Below are positions 25,742 through 34,774 of a stretch of 64,000 bases of DNA, piece by piece. The notes below the pieces were generated by a model. It ran no database searches. It was given only the letters and a program-made list of their open reading frames with translations, and was not told where the DNA came from. The translations under genes and the position numbers were made by a program. The stretch covers positions 1,674,001 to 1,738,000 of the forward strand of contig OZ241383.1 of NCBI GenBank assembly GCA_965200775.1, read 5' to 3'. Every line of letters starts with the position of its first letter. Positions within the stretch are counted from its first letter, which is position 1. This DNA comes from Poriferisocius sp965200775. GTDB lineage: Bacteria; Actinomycetota; Acidimicrobiia; Acidimicrobiales; Bin134.

Positions 25742-27373
25742 ATGGTGATGCAGGGGGACCAGTCGCACGTAGTAATAGTCGGCGCCGGTGCCTCGGGCTC
25801 GGTCGCCGCCACCCGGCTGGCCACCGCCGGCTTCGATGTGGTCTGCCTGGAGCAGGGCGACTGGGCCGGGCCGGCAGACTATCTGAGCGACCAACCCGAG
25901 GCTGAGCTGGCCTGGGTGGAGCGCTGGAACCCTGATCCCAACGCCCGACGGCGCCCGGCCGACTACCCCGTAACCGGCGAGGCCGATGTCCGGCCCGTGA
26001 TGTACAACGGCGTGGGCGGCGGGCTGGTGCAATGGGCCGCCATGTGGCAGCCGCTGCTGGCCTCGGACTTTTGGGTTCGGACCCTCGACGGCGTGGCCGA
26101 CGACTGGCCAATCGGCTGGTCGGACCTGGCCGAGCCTTACGCCCGGGTGGCCCACGACATGTCGGTTTCGGGATTGGGTGGCGACCCGGCCCTGCCCGAC
26201 ATGGATCCCTATCCCAATCCGCCGATTCCCATCGGAAAGATCGGGCACGTCGCAGCTGAGGGGATGGATCGGCTGGGATGGCACTGGTGGCCCGGCTCCA
26301 ACGCCATCGCCTCACGGCGCCATGGATCGCTTCAGCCCTGCCAGCGCCGAGGCACGTGCATGGTGGGCTGTCCCGAGAACGCAAAGGCCACACCGTCACT
26401 CACCCACTGGCCATCGGCGCTGGCCGCGGGGGCCCGTCTGGTTACCGGTGCCCGGGCGACGCAGATACCCGTGGATGAGCAGGGTCGGGCTCGGGGCGTG
26501 GTGTACCTCGACACAGAAGGAGTCGAGTGCTTTCAGCCCGCACAGGTTGTGATGCTGGCCGCCAACGCGGTGGGAACAGCGCGCTTGCTGCTGCTGTCGG
26601 CGTCGCCCAGGTTCCCCGACGGCCTGGCCAACTCCTCGGGTCTGGTGGGGCGCCGGCTCATGCAGCACCCCTATCGAACGGTCACCGCTGTGTGCGAGGA
26701 GCCGCTCGATAGCTGGCAGGGGCCCTGGGGTCAGAGCATCTACTCCCTGGAGTTTGCCGAGACCTGCCCCGACCGTGACTTCGTGAGGGGCGCGAAGTGG
26801 ATGGTCATGCCCCACGGGGGGCCCATGTTTGCCGTAGCCGAGTACCAAGAGCACCATCGCCTCGAGGGCTTCGACGCCATCTGGGGTGCGAACTTCCATC
26901 GGGCGGCCACCGAGGTGTTCGGTCACGCTTTCACCTGGGGCATCCAAGCCGAAGACCTGCCCGAGGAGCACAACCGGGTGGTGCTGGATCCCGAGGTATG
27001 TGATCCGTCAGGGTTGCCGGCTGCTCGCATCGAGTACCGGGTGTCGGAGAACACCCGCAGGATGCTCGATTTCAACGTGGCCCGAGCCGTCGAGGCGGCT
27101 GAAGCGGCCGGAGCTGTGTCCACCTATGTGAGCGACATCTGGCCCACCGGCATCGGCCACGTATTGGGCACGACTCGGATGGGCGATGATCCCGAGAGCT
27201 CGGTGGTGGACCGGCGGTGTCGGACCCATGATGTGCACAACCTCTACGTAATCGACGGTGGCGTGTTCGTTACCGGAGGGTCGGCCAACCCGACGGCGAC
27301 GATCATGGCCAACGCTCTGCGGGTAACCGAACGCCTGATCGAGGCCCGAGCCTCCCAGGAGGTTCCGGCATGA
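25742..27373 (+). CDS. GMC-family FAD oxidoreductase (gluconate-dehydrogenase large-subunit-like)
   Basis: A 543-residue flavoprotein. The FAD-binding motif is VVIVGAGASGSVAATRLATAGFDVVCLEQGDW, and the GMC C-terminal signature is HVLGTTRMGDDPESSVVDRRCRTHDVHNLYVIDGGVFVTGGSANPTATIMANAL. A Cys-containing segment CMVGCPENAKA is typical of membrane-associated sugar-acid and 2-keto-gluconate dehydrogenase subunits. No signal peptide is visible. The ATG at 25742 (or 25748) fits the domain start. It overlaps the next gene by 4 bp. The oxidised alcohol is unknown. Confidence 0.88.
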   Translation: MVMQGDQSHVVIVGAGASGSVAATRLATAGFDVVCLEQGDWAGPADYLSDQPEAELAWVERWNPDPNARRRPADYPVTGEADVRPVMYNGVGGGLVQWAAMWQPLLASDFWVRTLDGVADDWPIGWSDLAEPYARVAHDMSVSGLGGDPALPDMDPYPNPPIPIGKIGHVAAEGMDRLGWHWWPGSNAIASRRHGSLQPCQRRGTCMVGCPENAKATPSLTHWPSALAAGARLVTGARATQIPVDEQGRARGVVYLDTEGVECFQPAQVVMLAANAVGTARLLLLSASPRFPDGLANSSGLVGRRLMQHPYRTVTAVCEEPLDSWQGPWGQSIYSLEFAETCPDRDFVRGAKWMVMPHGGPMFAVAEYQEHHRLEGFDAIWGANFHRAATEVFGHAFTWGIQAEDLPEEHNRVVLDPEVCDPSGLPAARIEYRVSENTRRMLDFNVARAVEAAEAAGAVSTYVSDIWPTGIGHVLGTTRMGDDPESSVVDRRCRTHDVHNLYVIDGGVFVTGGSANPTATIMANALRVTERLIEARASQEVPA

Positions 27374-27804
27374 CCGGCACGGGGCCCACCCCGGCTCAGC
27401 GCCGGACGCTTGCCCGGATGGCCGACGAACTCGTCGCCCAGGGTGGCGACATGCCGGCTGCCTCTGCGGCTGGCGTGGCCGGCGACTTGCTCGACCGATG
27501 CCTGGCCGCCGCACCTTCGTTGTTGGAACCATTACTGGCCCTACTAGACGAGGCTCCCGAAAACGAGGCCCCCGACGGAGGGATCGGCTGCTTCGTGCGG
27601 CAATTGGCCGAGAGCCGCCCCGACGACTTCGCCGTGTTGTCCACCACCGTTGTCGGCGCCTACTACCTCAGCCCCGAGGTTCGCAAGAAGATCGGCTACC
27701 CCGGCCAGCAGCCCAGCCCGCTGTCGGTGGCGGCCGAACCCGACTACCTCGACATGCTCGAACGGGTCTACGAACGGCACCCCGGATACCGGGATTGCCC
27801 ATGA
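27370..27804 (+). CDS. Small protein resembling gluconate 2-dehydrogenase subunit 3
   Basis: A 144-residue soluble protein. The segment DDFAVLSTTVVGAYYLSPEVRKKIGYPGQQPSP resembles the small subunit of membrane-bound gluconate dehydrogenases (PF13618-like), which helps mature or export the flavin subunit. Unlike typical members it shows no Tat signal. It overlaps the GMC gene by 4 bp and the ferredoxin gene by 4 bp, which fits a stable three-protein complex. Assignment rests partly on this context. Confidence 0.65.
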   Translation: MTGTGPTPAQRRTLARMADELVAQGGDMPAASAAGVAGDLLDRCLAAAPSLLEPLLALLDEAPENEAPDGGIGCFVRQLAESRPDDFAVLSTTVVGAYYLSPEVRKKIGYPGQQPSPLSVAAEPDYLDMLERVYERHPGYRDCP

Positions 27805-28136
27805 CCTACGTGATCGGCCCGCCCTGTATTGATGTCAAGGACGCTGCTTGCGTGGCCGAATGTCCTGTGGACTGCATCTACACCGGCGACCGGATGCTCT
27901 ACATCCACCCCGACGAGTGCATCGACTGCGGGGCCTGCGAACCGGTCTGCCCCGTGGAGGCCATCTACCCCGAGACGTTCCTCCCCACCGAATTCCACGC
28001 CTTCACGGAGGTCAACGCCGACTTCTTCAAAACCTCCGGGCTGGGCGCACCCGGCGGCGCCACCAACATCGAGCCAACCAAATCCGACCACCCTGTCGTC
28101 GAGGCCTGGCCCCACCCCCCTGACCCTTCCGTCTGA
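27801..28136 (+). CDS. 7Fe-8S type ferredoxin
   Basis: A 111-residue ferredoxin of the FdxA class. The first cluster motif is CIDVKDAACVAECPVDCIY, with the spacing of a 3Fe-4S site. The second, CIDCGACEPVCPVEAIY, is a classic CxxCxxCxxxCP 4Fe-4S motif. The ATG at 27801 overlaps the previous stop (ATGA), so it is translationally coupled to the GMC dehydrogenase subunits and is the likely electron acceptor for that enzyme. Confidence 0.9.
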   Translation: MTYVIGPPCIDVKDAACVAECPVDCIYTGDRMLYIHPDECIDCGACEPVCPVEAIYPETFLPTEFHAFTEVNADFFKTSGLGAPGGATNIEPTKSDHPVVEAWPHPPDPSV

Positions 28137-28429
28137 GGGGTTGCTTCATCTTGACCCGATTATGAGGCCGACCGGGGCGAGGCGTTGGATAGTCGTGGGT
28201 TCATGGCTCTATCCCAACCTAGGGGGTGTCCATCTACCGTATTGTCATAGGCGAGAACGTACTGGTCTCCACCATCGGCTAAGCGAACCCTCAGACCAAC
28301 TCGCGGGGCAGTTTGCGTCCGCCTCCGTGGGAGCCGGCTCCGGTCAGTGGATTGTTCTGCGGCTATCCCTGCCCCTAACTGTCGCTCCTTATCTCTAGGG
28401 TCTTTCCAGTCTTGAGGAAAGGAGATCAC
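28137..28429. other. Intergenic stretch before the restriction-modification genes
   Basis: 293 bp between the ferredoxin stop and the methylase start. The only sizeable frame (28160-28429, minus, 89 codons) has no ribosome site or recognisable domain, though its segment RVRLADGGDQYVLAYDN looks protein-like. No terminator hairpin with a T tract was found. The last 20 bp contain the methylase ribosome site AAAGGAG. Confidence 0.4.
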
Positions 28430-29818
28430 ATGAACCGAGATTGGAGGCTAGGGCCTCGTTCAATTCCACTTCTTGATGGTGCTGCTTGGTCTACGGTGGC
28501 TGGCGTGGGTGATCCTCCTCGACCAGGGTCCAATGGTTCCATGAACGCGCTCTTGCCGGAGGACGCGCCTGCTCACGACTGGTATCGGTTCGTTCTTTCC
28601 TTTCCGCCTCATTTGGTTCGGGACTACGCCTGTCGCTTCGATCTCGACAGCGACAAGCAGGTTCTGGATCCGTTTTGCGGCACTGGTACGACGCTGGTGG
28701 AGGCCAAGAAGCTGGGGGTTCCCAGTGCAGGTCTCGAGGCAGTAGGGGTGTCCTGCTTCGCCGCGGGCACGAAGGTGAACTGGTCGCCTGATCCTGATGG
28801 TTTGGCGTCGCATGCCCGGCTCGTGGCGGAAAAGGCCTTGGCCTTACTGGCCGCCGACGGGATCAGCGACGAGCCGATGCCATGGCCACCGGACGACGTG
28901 CGCCTTCTGTCGCTGCCGCCCCAAACCTCCAAACTCCTGCTGAAGAACTCGATCAGCCCTTTGCCGTTGCACAAGGTGCTCACATTGAAAGAGGCCCTGC
29001 AGGGGGAACACGACGCTAGGTACGCAGCTCACGAGCGGCTCGCGCTGGCTCGGGTACTCCCGAGCGATGTGGGCAATCTCCGGTTCGGTCCCGAAGTCGG
29101 TGTGGGCAAGATCAAGCAAGACATCAGCGTCGTGAGTTCGTGGCTGTCCCAGGTCTTGTTGATGTGCGACGACCTTCGCCACCTCGGCCCGTTGGACGCG
29201 ACCCCGGCCCGCGCCGAAAACGGCGACGCTCGACAGGTTGATCGTCATATCGAACCCAAGAGCATCGACGCGGTCATCACGTCGCCGCCCTATCCCAACG
29301 AGAAGGACTACTCCCGCACCGTCCGGCTCGAGTCGGTTCTATTGGATTACCTCAGCGACCGCTCAGAGCTCCGGTCGATGAAGAAGGACCTCTTGCGGTC
29401 CAATACCCGCGGTGTGTACCGCAACGACGATGACGACGCGTGGGTCAGCGGTGACGCCGAGATCGAGAGAATCGCCGCGGCCATCGAGGCACGGCGCATT
29501 GCTCTGGGCAAGGAGTCGGGTTTTGAGCGGATGTATCACCGGGTGACCAAACTCTACTTCGGCGGGATGGCCCGCCATTTCGCCTCATTGAGCAAGGTTC
29601 TAAAGCCCGGCGCCCGACTGGCCTACGTAGTAGGCGACCAGGCCTCCTACCTGAGGGTGATGATACGCACAGGCCAGATCCTCGCCGAGATTGCCGAGCG
29701 GACAGGCTACGAAATCGAGGGTATCGACCTTTTCCGCACCCGTCATGCCACCGCCACCAATGAGCAGCTCCGAGAAGAAGTGCTGGTCCTGCGGTGGCCA
29801 GGCCACCGAAAGACATGA
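28430..29818 (+). CDS. DNA modification methyltransferase (putative restriction-modification system)
   Basis: A 462-residue SAM-dependent DNA methylase. The SAM-binding motif DPFCGTGTT is at 80-88. The catalytic motif TSPPY at 284-288 is the amino-methyltransferase (N4-cytosine or N6-adenine) type. The intervening 200 residues presumably contain the target-recognition domain, giving an alpha-like order. The ATG at 28430 has a strong AAAGGAG ribosome site; an earlier in-frame ATG at 28412 lacks one. Base composition is visibly less GC-rich than in flanking genes, suggesting transfer. The nuclease gene follows 7 bp later. Confidence 0.88.
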   Translation: MNRDWRLGPRSIPLLDGAAWSTVAGVGDPPRPGSNGSMNALLPEDAPAHDWYRFVLSFPPHLVRDYACRFDLDSDKQVLDPFCGTGTTLVEAKKLGVPSAGLEAVGVSCFAAGTKVNWSPDPDGLASHARLVAEKALALLAADGISDEPMPWPPDDVRLLSLPPQTSKLLLKNSISPLPLHKVLTLKEALQGEHDARYAAHERLALARVLPSDVGNLRFGPEVGVGKIKQDISVVSSWLSQVLLMCDDLRHLGPLDATPARAENGDARQVDRHIEPKSIDAVITSPPYPNEKDYSRTVRLESVLLDYLSDRSELRSMKKDLLRSNTRGVYRNDDDDAWVSGDAEIERIAAAIEARRIALGKESGFERMYHRVTKLYFGGMARHFASLSKVLKPGARLAYVVGDQASYLRVMIRTGQILAEIAERTGYEIEGIDLFRTRHATATNEQLREEVLVLRWPGHRKT

Positions 29819-29825
29819 CCAAGAG

Positions 29826-30665
29826 ATGACCTCGGAAGTCGAAAGCCTGGCCCAGCGCATCATCGCGCACATCTTCGCTAATCGCTTCGAGCCAGGGATG
29901 AGCGAGGTGGCATTTCGGCGCGAAGATCTGGTAGCAGCCGCCGAGGCCCTGGGCGAAGAGCGGCCCAAGAACCTCGGAGACGTCATCTACTCACTCAGAT
30001 ACCGCATCCCTCTACCCAACAGTATCCAACAACTTGCCCCAGCCAATAACGAGTGGGCGATCTTCCCCGGTGGAAGCGCCGTTTATGTTCTGAGGGTCGT
30101 CCCCTTCAATCTCATCGTACCTCGAACGGGGATGCGCGCCATCAGACTCCCGGATTCGACCCCCGGCGTGATCGCTAGATATGCCATGTCCGATGAGCAG
30201 GCTCTCTTGGCCTTGCTGCGTTACAACCGCTTGCTCGAAATATTCACAGGACTGGCCTGCTACCACCTGCAAAGCCACCTGCGCACTTCGGTTACCGTCC
30301 GAAACGCCATAGATGGCTCAAACAGCGCCTCCCAGGTTGAAACCGACGATCTTTATGTGGGTCTGGACCAACACGGTTCGCACCACGTCCTGCCTGTTCA
30401 GGCCAAAGGCGGAACGGACGCCCTAAGCGTCATCCAAATTTGGCAGGACTTCCGAGTCGCCGAACAGAAATTCCCTGACCTAATTGTCCACCCTATTGCT
30501 GCTCAGTTCGTGGTCAGCGGTGAAATCGCCCTATTCGAATTCGAGGAATCCCACAACAAGATCACCATCGCCCGAGAAAAACACTACCAACTAGTCCCCC
30601 CAGACCAACTGACCGCCGAAGAACTCCACACCTACAACCAAGCCACCAATCGTAGTCTCAAATGA
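29826..30665 (+). CDS. Putative restriction endonuclease (PD-(D/E)xK-like)
   Basis: A 279-residue protein. The segment ETDDLYVGLDQHGSHHVLPVQAKGG (Asp174/Asp175 then Gln192-x-Lys194) looks like a PD-(D/E)xK nuclease core with Gln in place of Glu. It continues with IQIWQDFRVAEQKFPDLIVHPIAAQF. The position just after an amino-methyltransferase supports a type II restriction enzyme. The start is inferred: ATG 29826 follows the methylase stop, while ATG 29760 would overlap it. Low GC toward its 3' end. Recognition sequence unknown. Confidence 0.72.
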   Translation: MTSEVESLAQRIIAHIFANRFEPGMSEVAFRREDLVAAAEALGEERPKNLGDVIYSLRYRIPLPNSIQQLAPANNEWAIFPGGSAVYVLRVVPFNLIVPRTGMRAIRLPDSTPGVIARYAMSDEQALLALLRYNRLLEIFTGLACYHLQSHLRTSVTVRNAIDGSNSASQVETDDLYVGLDQHGSHHVLPVQAKGGTDALSVIQIWQDFRVAEQKFPDLIVHPIAAQFVVSGEIALFEFEESHNKITIAREKHYQLVPPDQLTAEELHTYNQATNRSLK

Positions 30666-31963
30666 TCAAGCGATTCTCCCAACATCTGAACCCAGGAGGA
30701 TCCCAGCAGTAGCGTCACTTTAGGTTTGCTGATTCCCTCAATCCAACAGTCCCACATGTTGACAATGCCGACAAGATTTCCATCTCCCCCTCAAGCCATT
30801 CTACTCCCGACAAAACAAACCGAACAACAGCATCTAGACTATTGCTCTTCTCAACGGCAGCAGACATCACAGTACGTTGACGCTGAGATTCAAGAGCAAG
30901 GACTCTACACACAAACCTTCCGGCGCGTGTATGCAGGCCTTCCAATTGCATGACAGAAGATGCCCCCCCAAAATAAACACATATTTCATTCTCCGGGCAA
31001 CAAAAGCTCAAATGAGGAGTTACCTAGTTTACGACGTTCTACCACAAGCAGACTTGGCAATCTGCCAACGCTTCAGGACAGTTTCTTGACAACACCTCCG
31101 AACTTTCGCTCCAGACTCACATGATTCCACGATTCAATGAGATCTTCACCGTCTGAAACCTGGGATCCAAACGACCGATCATCATTCACCGCTAAAGCCT
31201 CGTGAACTCTCCATTTGGTGGCTTCACCTAGCATTGTATTGCAACACGCGTTTCGTTGTCGATCTCCATATCGGCTGACCCCACTCCAGTTTCCAGATCT
31301 ATGTCGAGCAATTCACCTTATGCAACTAATTCCGTTTGCGACAATACTATACCTGCTCGATCGAGGAATGATCTGAAGTCAACAGACCCGTCAAAGGGAT
31401 CCCGAACATTGTCCCATGTAGTCATCGCGGTGTCGTCGTCAAGTCTCAAGACTATCTTGACAGACACCGAAGCTCCAGCTGAGAATTCTACTCCTGGAAC
31501 TGCAAATGACTTCTCTAGCCAATTGATATCAACTTCAACTATCGCATCCACCGACACATCTAGCTTTACAATGGACTCCCCGCCGTCGTTCCAACGCCAC
31601 TAGCTTGAAAAAGAAAAATCAATGTCCCCCCCAGAATTGGCGCCTTTGCTTCCAAACCAGCACCCAATCCAATAAATATGTTGTGTTCGTGGGACGCGAA
31701 CTCTCTCTCTTGTCGTCTACTCACCCAGACAACTCTGCGTCGAAATCAATCCATCTCGGAATGCCTCCCTCCAGATCCAACTCTCCAAACACGCCCACCC
31801 ATACAGTTAGGCTCTCCATACTAGCTTCATCACTAGGCAGTTCCGCTGCACCCTCGCGGTAAATTTGCTGACATTCAACGGCACCCACTGTGGAAGGGCG
31901 ACCACCGATGGTCCGGAGCTGAATAGCTGGCACGAGTGGGGCGGGCAAACGGGCCGGTGGCCG
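30666..31963. other. AT-richer 1.3-kb region without a convincing gene
   Basis: Base composition drops visibly relative to the rest of the window, and no reading frame looks fully convincing. The best candidates are short minus-strand frames: 30715-31011 (98 codons), 31318-31557 (GTG start; VEVDINWLEKSFAVPGVEF and VLRLDDDTAMTTWDNV look protein-like) and 31721-31948 (ending LTVWVGVFGELDLEGGIPRW). The last two could be remnants of one decayed gene broken by stops. No transposase, integrase, tRNA or terminator was recognised. It adjoins the restriction-modification pair and was probably acquired with it. Confidence 0.5.
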
Positions 31964-32938
31964 CTAGTTGTAGGGGTGGCCGCGGGTGGTGGTGATCAAG
32001 TGGCGTTGCATGGTGTTGCACGATCCGAGGGCGATGCCCACTACGGGACCGTTGGCCATCATGGCGAACACGATCCGTTCCTCGTTGCGAGCCGTTGTCA
32101 CGCCCGCTAGCGCCACGGCGTCGTTGAGCAACCCTGTCTTGACCAACACATTGCCGTACGCGGATGGATCATTCACCGTGCAAAGTCGCAATGTTCCGCT
32201 TTCGCCGACCACAGAGAGGCTCGACTCGAGCGCCGAACCGGAACCGGCCTGCAAGAGGAGCGCTCTCACCAGGTCGCACGTAAGCCGGTTGTGGGTCGAC
32301 AGTCCCGAGCCGTCGAAGACAGCCAGAGCGTCGTTGTGGAGACCCATTTCCTCGAGTACATCCACAACCGCCGCTGCCGCCGAAGCCCTGTCCGACCCCA
32401 ACCCCGATCGCACGCCGACCTCCTTGAAGATCATCTCCGCAATCGTGTTGTCGGAATAGCCCACCATTCGCTTGAGAATCTCGCCCAACGATGGTGATGC
32501 AACCGAGCCGAGCAGATCACTTCCGGAGGGGGCTGAGCCATTACCCGGTCGGCTGCGAATGATAAATCCCTGTGCTTCCAGCAAATCGTCGAAATGCACT
32601 GCGGCATTCAGTGCAGGGTCGGCGGCCGGCGTGTTGGCCGCAGTCCCCCCAGTACTGGAGTACCGCTCCCAGCCCTGGTTCAACGTCAGAGCGCTCAGAG
32701 GACCGGAGCTGTTCTCGGTCACGTAGTTCGGCTTCCACACCATGGCGGTGTAGGGATCCTCGTCGCCGGGCACCGCCACCTCGGAGGCGTAGTTGCGCAC
32801 CTGGTCGGGATAGCGGGACTCGTCGGCGATGACCCCGCCGGTGATCGTAGCGATGCCAAGAGACCGCAGCGCCGAGCCAACCTGGTCCGACAGTTCGGTC
32901 ACATCGGTGAAGGCGAAGGGAACGCTATAGCGATCCAT
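31964..32938 (-). pseudogene. C-terminal half of PBP4-type D-Ala-D-Ala carboxypeptidase, downstream of an amber codon
   Basis: This 324-residue frame is the direct in-frame continuation of the gene at 32993-34774. It carries the second and third catalytic motifs of a DacB/PBP4 peptidase: SDN at 162-164 (RMVGYSDNTIAEMIF) and KTG at 267-269 (NVLVKTGLLNDAVALAG). It lacks the first motif, SxxK, which lies upstream of the stop. On its own it would have neither signal peptide nor nucleophile, so the ATG at 32938 is unlikely to yield a working enzyme. The sequence is otherwise intact, implying a recent nonsense change, a sequencing error or readthrough. Confidence 0.75.
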
Positions 32939-32992
32939 GTAGTGCGGTGTCGACAGGACCGGGTCGCCGCCTCCGATCAGGTAGATGTCGCC

Positions 32993-32995
32993 CTA
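32993..32995 (-). other. In-frame amber (TAG) codon splitting a PBP4-like gene
   Basis: On the minus strand the codons read GAC GGC ACG TAT TAG GGC GAC ATC TAC CTG. Related peptidases have a continuous segment ending GDLYLVGGGDP at this point, so the TAG replaces one ordinary residue with no change of frame. A single-base change from GAG, CAG, AAG, TGG or TAC/TAT would explain it. Confidence 0.85.
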
Positions 32996-34774
32996 ATACG
33001 TGCCGTCGTCGATCTGGGCGTCGGGGGGAATCACCACCCGGGTGATGTAGGTCGCCTCCGAGCCCATCACTTCCCGAGCGGCCACCGCGGTGACGATCTT
33101 CATCAACGACGCCGGCACCAACGGCTCTTCTTCACGCTCTGCTACGACGAGGCGGTCACCCTGGTAGGCGCTCAGGCACACTTCCGAAGACGCAGGGGCC
33201 AGCGATGTGACCCTCGATATCCGCTCGGCGAGTTCGGCGCTGGGCGCGTCCGACGTTTCCGAGGGTTGCTGAGACCCCGGCGATTCCTGCAAGTCAGCTT
33301 CACTTCGCAACAGATCAACGGCAAGATCGTCCAACACCAGATTGCATATCCCGGTTTGTGAATTGAATTGCCAGTAGACCTGAGCCAGCACCTTGGACAG
33401 GTCATCCGTCTTGGCAACATCCACCGGAGCAGCCCCAAACCCATGATGCTGAGAGCACCTCTCCGCGCTGGCTTGATCACCTCTGCTTCCAGGAGTGTCG
33501 GGGATCTCACCGGAATGGCCACGCAAGATCGCCAGAGCACCTTCGTCGAGCACCAAATAGCAGATGCCGATCTGGGCGTTGTAGCCCCATTGGGCTTGCG
33601 CCAGCACCTCGGATAGGTCCTCGGTCTTGGCGATATCCACCGGAGCAGCCCCAAACCCATGATGCTGAGAGCAACTCTGGGCTGCTTCCGGGGTGATCTC
33701 CGAAGTGTCGTCCGAACCATCGTCGTCCGGAGGCTCAGGGGTCGGTTCCTGCTCGGTCAGGCTCAAGTCCAGAACGCATGTCTCGTACTCATACGGCGCC
33801 TCCAAAACGCCGTCGACCCGCACGCCGGAGACCGTCACCGCATAACACACATCCCCATCGGTGGGTTCGGGATGGGCGCGACCCCCAACGACTTCCGGTT
33901 CCCAGACGATTCCCTCGGAAGGCAAGCTGTTCGCACTGCCGACACCGCGGTGGATCACTTCCAGGGCCACCGGACCCTCCGGCCCGGTCACCTCGACCGA
34001 AGCTCCCGAAAAGTCGCCGGCCCCGGTGACCACTGTGAACGACCAGCGCTTCCAGACCGCTTCAGCCGGGACATAGCCCGGCGGAGGCCAGGTCACGAAA
34101 CCGCGCCCCTCCCTAACCGGCTCACGAGTCCAGTTCACTCCCTCGATCACGTTCATGGCATTTGAGTAATGCGAGCCGTCCGACTGGGACCCGCTAATCA
34201 CATCACCCATCCCTACGACACGTACGTAAGGCGACAAGATCCAGGTTCGATGTCCGACGGCCTTGTTATTCGATCCCGAATCCCGCATGTAGCTGTTCAC
34301 CGAATTCAGCCCCGAGGGTGAAATGCGTCCCCCAGAAGTCGTCAGGTGCAGATTGCTGTTGCCCGCCGCAGTCGCCCCTCTAGCGCTGTAGCAATCCCAC
34401 GTTTCCGGCGGGTAATGGCTCAGCTCCCCGTGGGCCGCCATGATCAGCGCTGCGTGCTGGGCGTTCGCGGAGAACCCGGCATTCTCGGTCACGGAAGACA
34501 GCCCGCTCATGCGCCGGAACCAGTTGATCCGCTGCAACTGGCTGTCGCGAAAGTCCTGACTGGTGGACCCCGCCTGGCAAGCACCCACATCACCGGTGAA
34601 GCCGGCATCAGGCTCCACCCGCTCGAACTCGGCCAGATACTCCGACACCACCGCCTGGCGATCCCAAGGGTCCAGCCACTGGCCCGCCTCCTCCGCCGCA
34701 ACCGAGGCCGGTGCCACGACCACACCAGCAGCCAATAGAGCCCAAACAGCCTTCGGCCTCAACAACCGCTTCAT
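32993..34774 (-). CDS. Secreted CAP-domain protein fused to N-terminal half of a PBP4-type peptidase
   Basis: A 593-residue exported protein. The signal peptide covers residues 1-27 (cleavage near ASVAA). A CAP/SCP-like domain follows (HAALIMAAHGELSHYP; MNVIEGVNWTREP). An acidic linker precedes two 72-residue-spaced repeats starting at Cys368 and Cys440 (CSQHHGFGAAPVD). The last part is the start of a D-Ala-D-Ala carboxypeptidase with nucleophile motif SLMK (Ser556, Lys559). Translation ends at an amber codon, and the remaining catalytic motifs lie in the same frame downstream. The intact ancestor would be a CAP-repeat-PBP4 protein of about 936 residues acting on the cell wall. Confidence 0.8.
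   Translation of the reverse strand: MKRLLRPKAVWALLAAGVVVAPASVAAEEAGQWLDPWDRQAVVSEYLAEFERVEPDAGFTGDVGACQAGSTSQDFRDSQLQRINWFRRMSGLSSVTENAGFSANAQHAALIMAAHGELSHYPPETWDCYSARGATAAGNSNLHLTTSGGRISPSGLNSVNSYMRDSGSNNKAVGHRTWILSPYVRVVGMGDVISGSQSDGSHYSNAMNVIEGVNWTREPVREGRGFVTWPPPGYVPAEAVWKRWSFTVVTGAGDFSGASVEVTGPEGPVALEVIHRGVGSANSLPSEGIVWEPEVVGGRAHPEPTDGDVCYAVTVSGVRVDGVLEAPYEYETCVLDLSLTEQEPTPEPPDDDGSDDTSEITPEAAQSCSQHHGFGAAPVDIAKTEDLSEVLAQAQWGYNAQIGICYLVLDEGALAILRGHSGEIPDTPGSRGDQASAERCSQHHGFGAAPVDVAKTDDLSKVLAQVYWQFNSQTGICNLVLDDLAVDLLRSEADLQESPGSQQPSETSDAPSAELAERISRVTSLAPASSEVCLSAYQGDRLVVAEREEEPLVPASLMKIVTAVAAREVMGSEATYITRVVIPPDAQIDDGTY
33272..33673 (-). repeat. Two copies of a 72-codon repeat in the CAP/PBP4 gene
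   Basis: Copy 1 (about 33485-33673) and copy 2 (about 33272-33457) encode closely related segments, each opening CSQHHGFGAAPVD and continuing with LSxVLAQ and an aromatic-rich GIC-LVLD core. They are 216 bp apart. The first 12 codons are nearly identical in DNA, so the duplication is recent. Each copy has two Cys residues, suitable for a small disulfide-bonded module. Confidence 0.85.

Noticed and set aside
28160..28429. 89-codon minus-strand frame between ferredoxin and methylase genes
   Set aside because: It starts opposite the methylase ribosome site, has no ribosome site of its own and matches no family I recognise.
30715..31011. 98-codon minus-strand frame as a gene
   Set aside because: No ribosome site, no recognised domain and unusual Cys-rich start; kept only as part of the gene-poor region.
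32993..32995. Amber codon read as pyrrolysine, suggested by the nearby MttB-family gene
   Set aside because: The MttB homologue has no internal amber codon and is of the non-pyrrolysine type. No pyl genes are in the window, and the peptidase site is not a known pyrrolysine position. A mutation or sequencing error is more likely.
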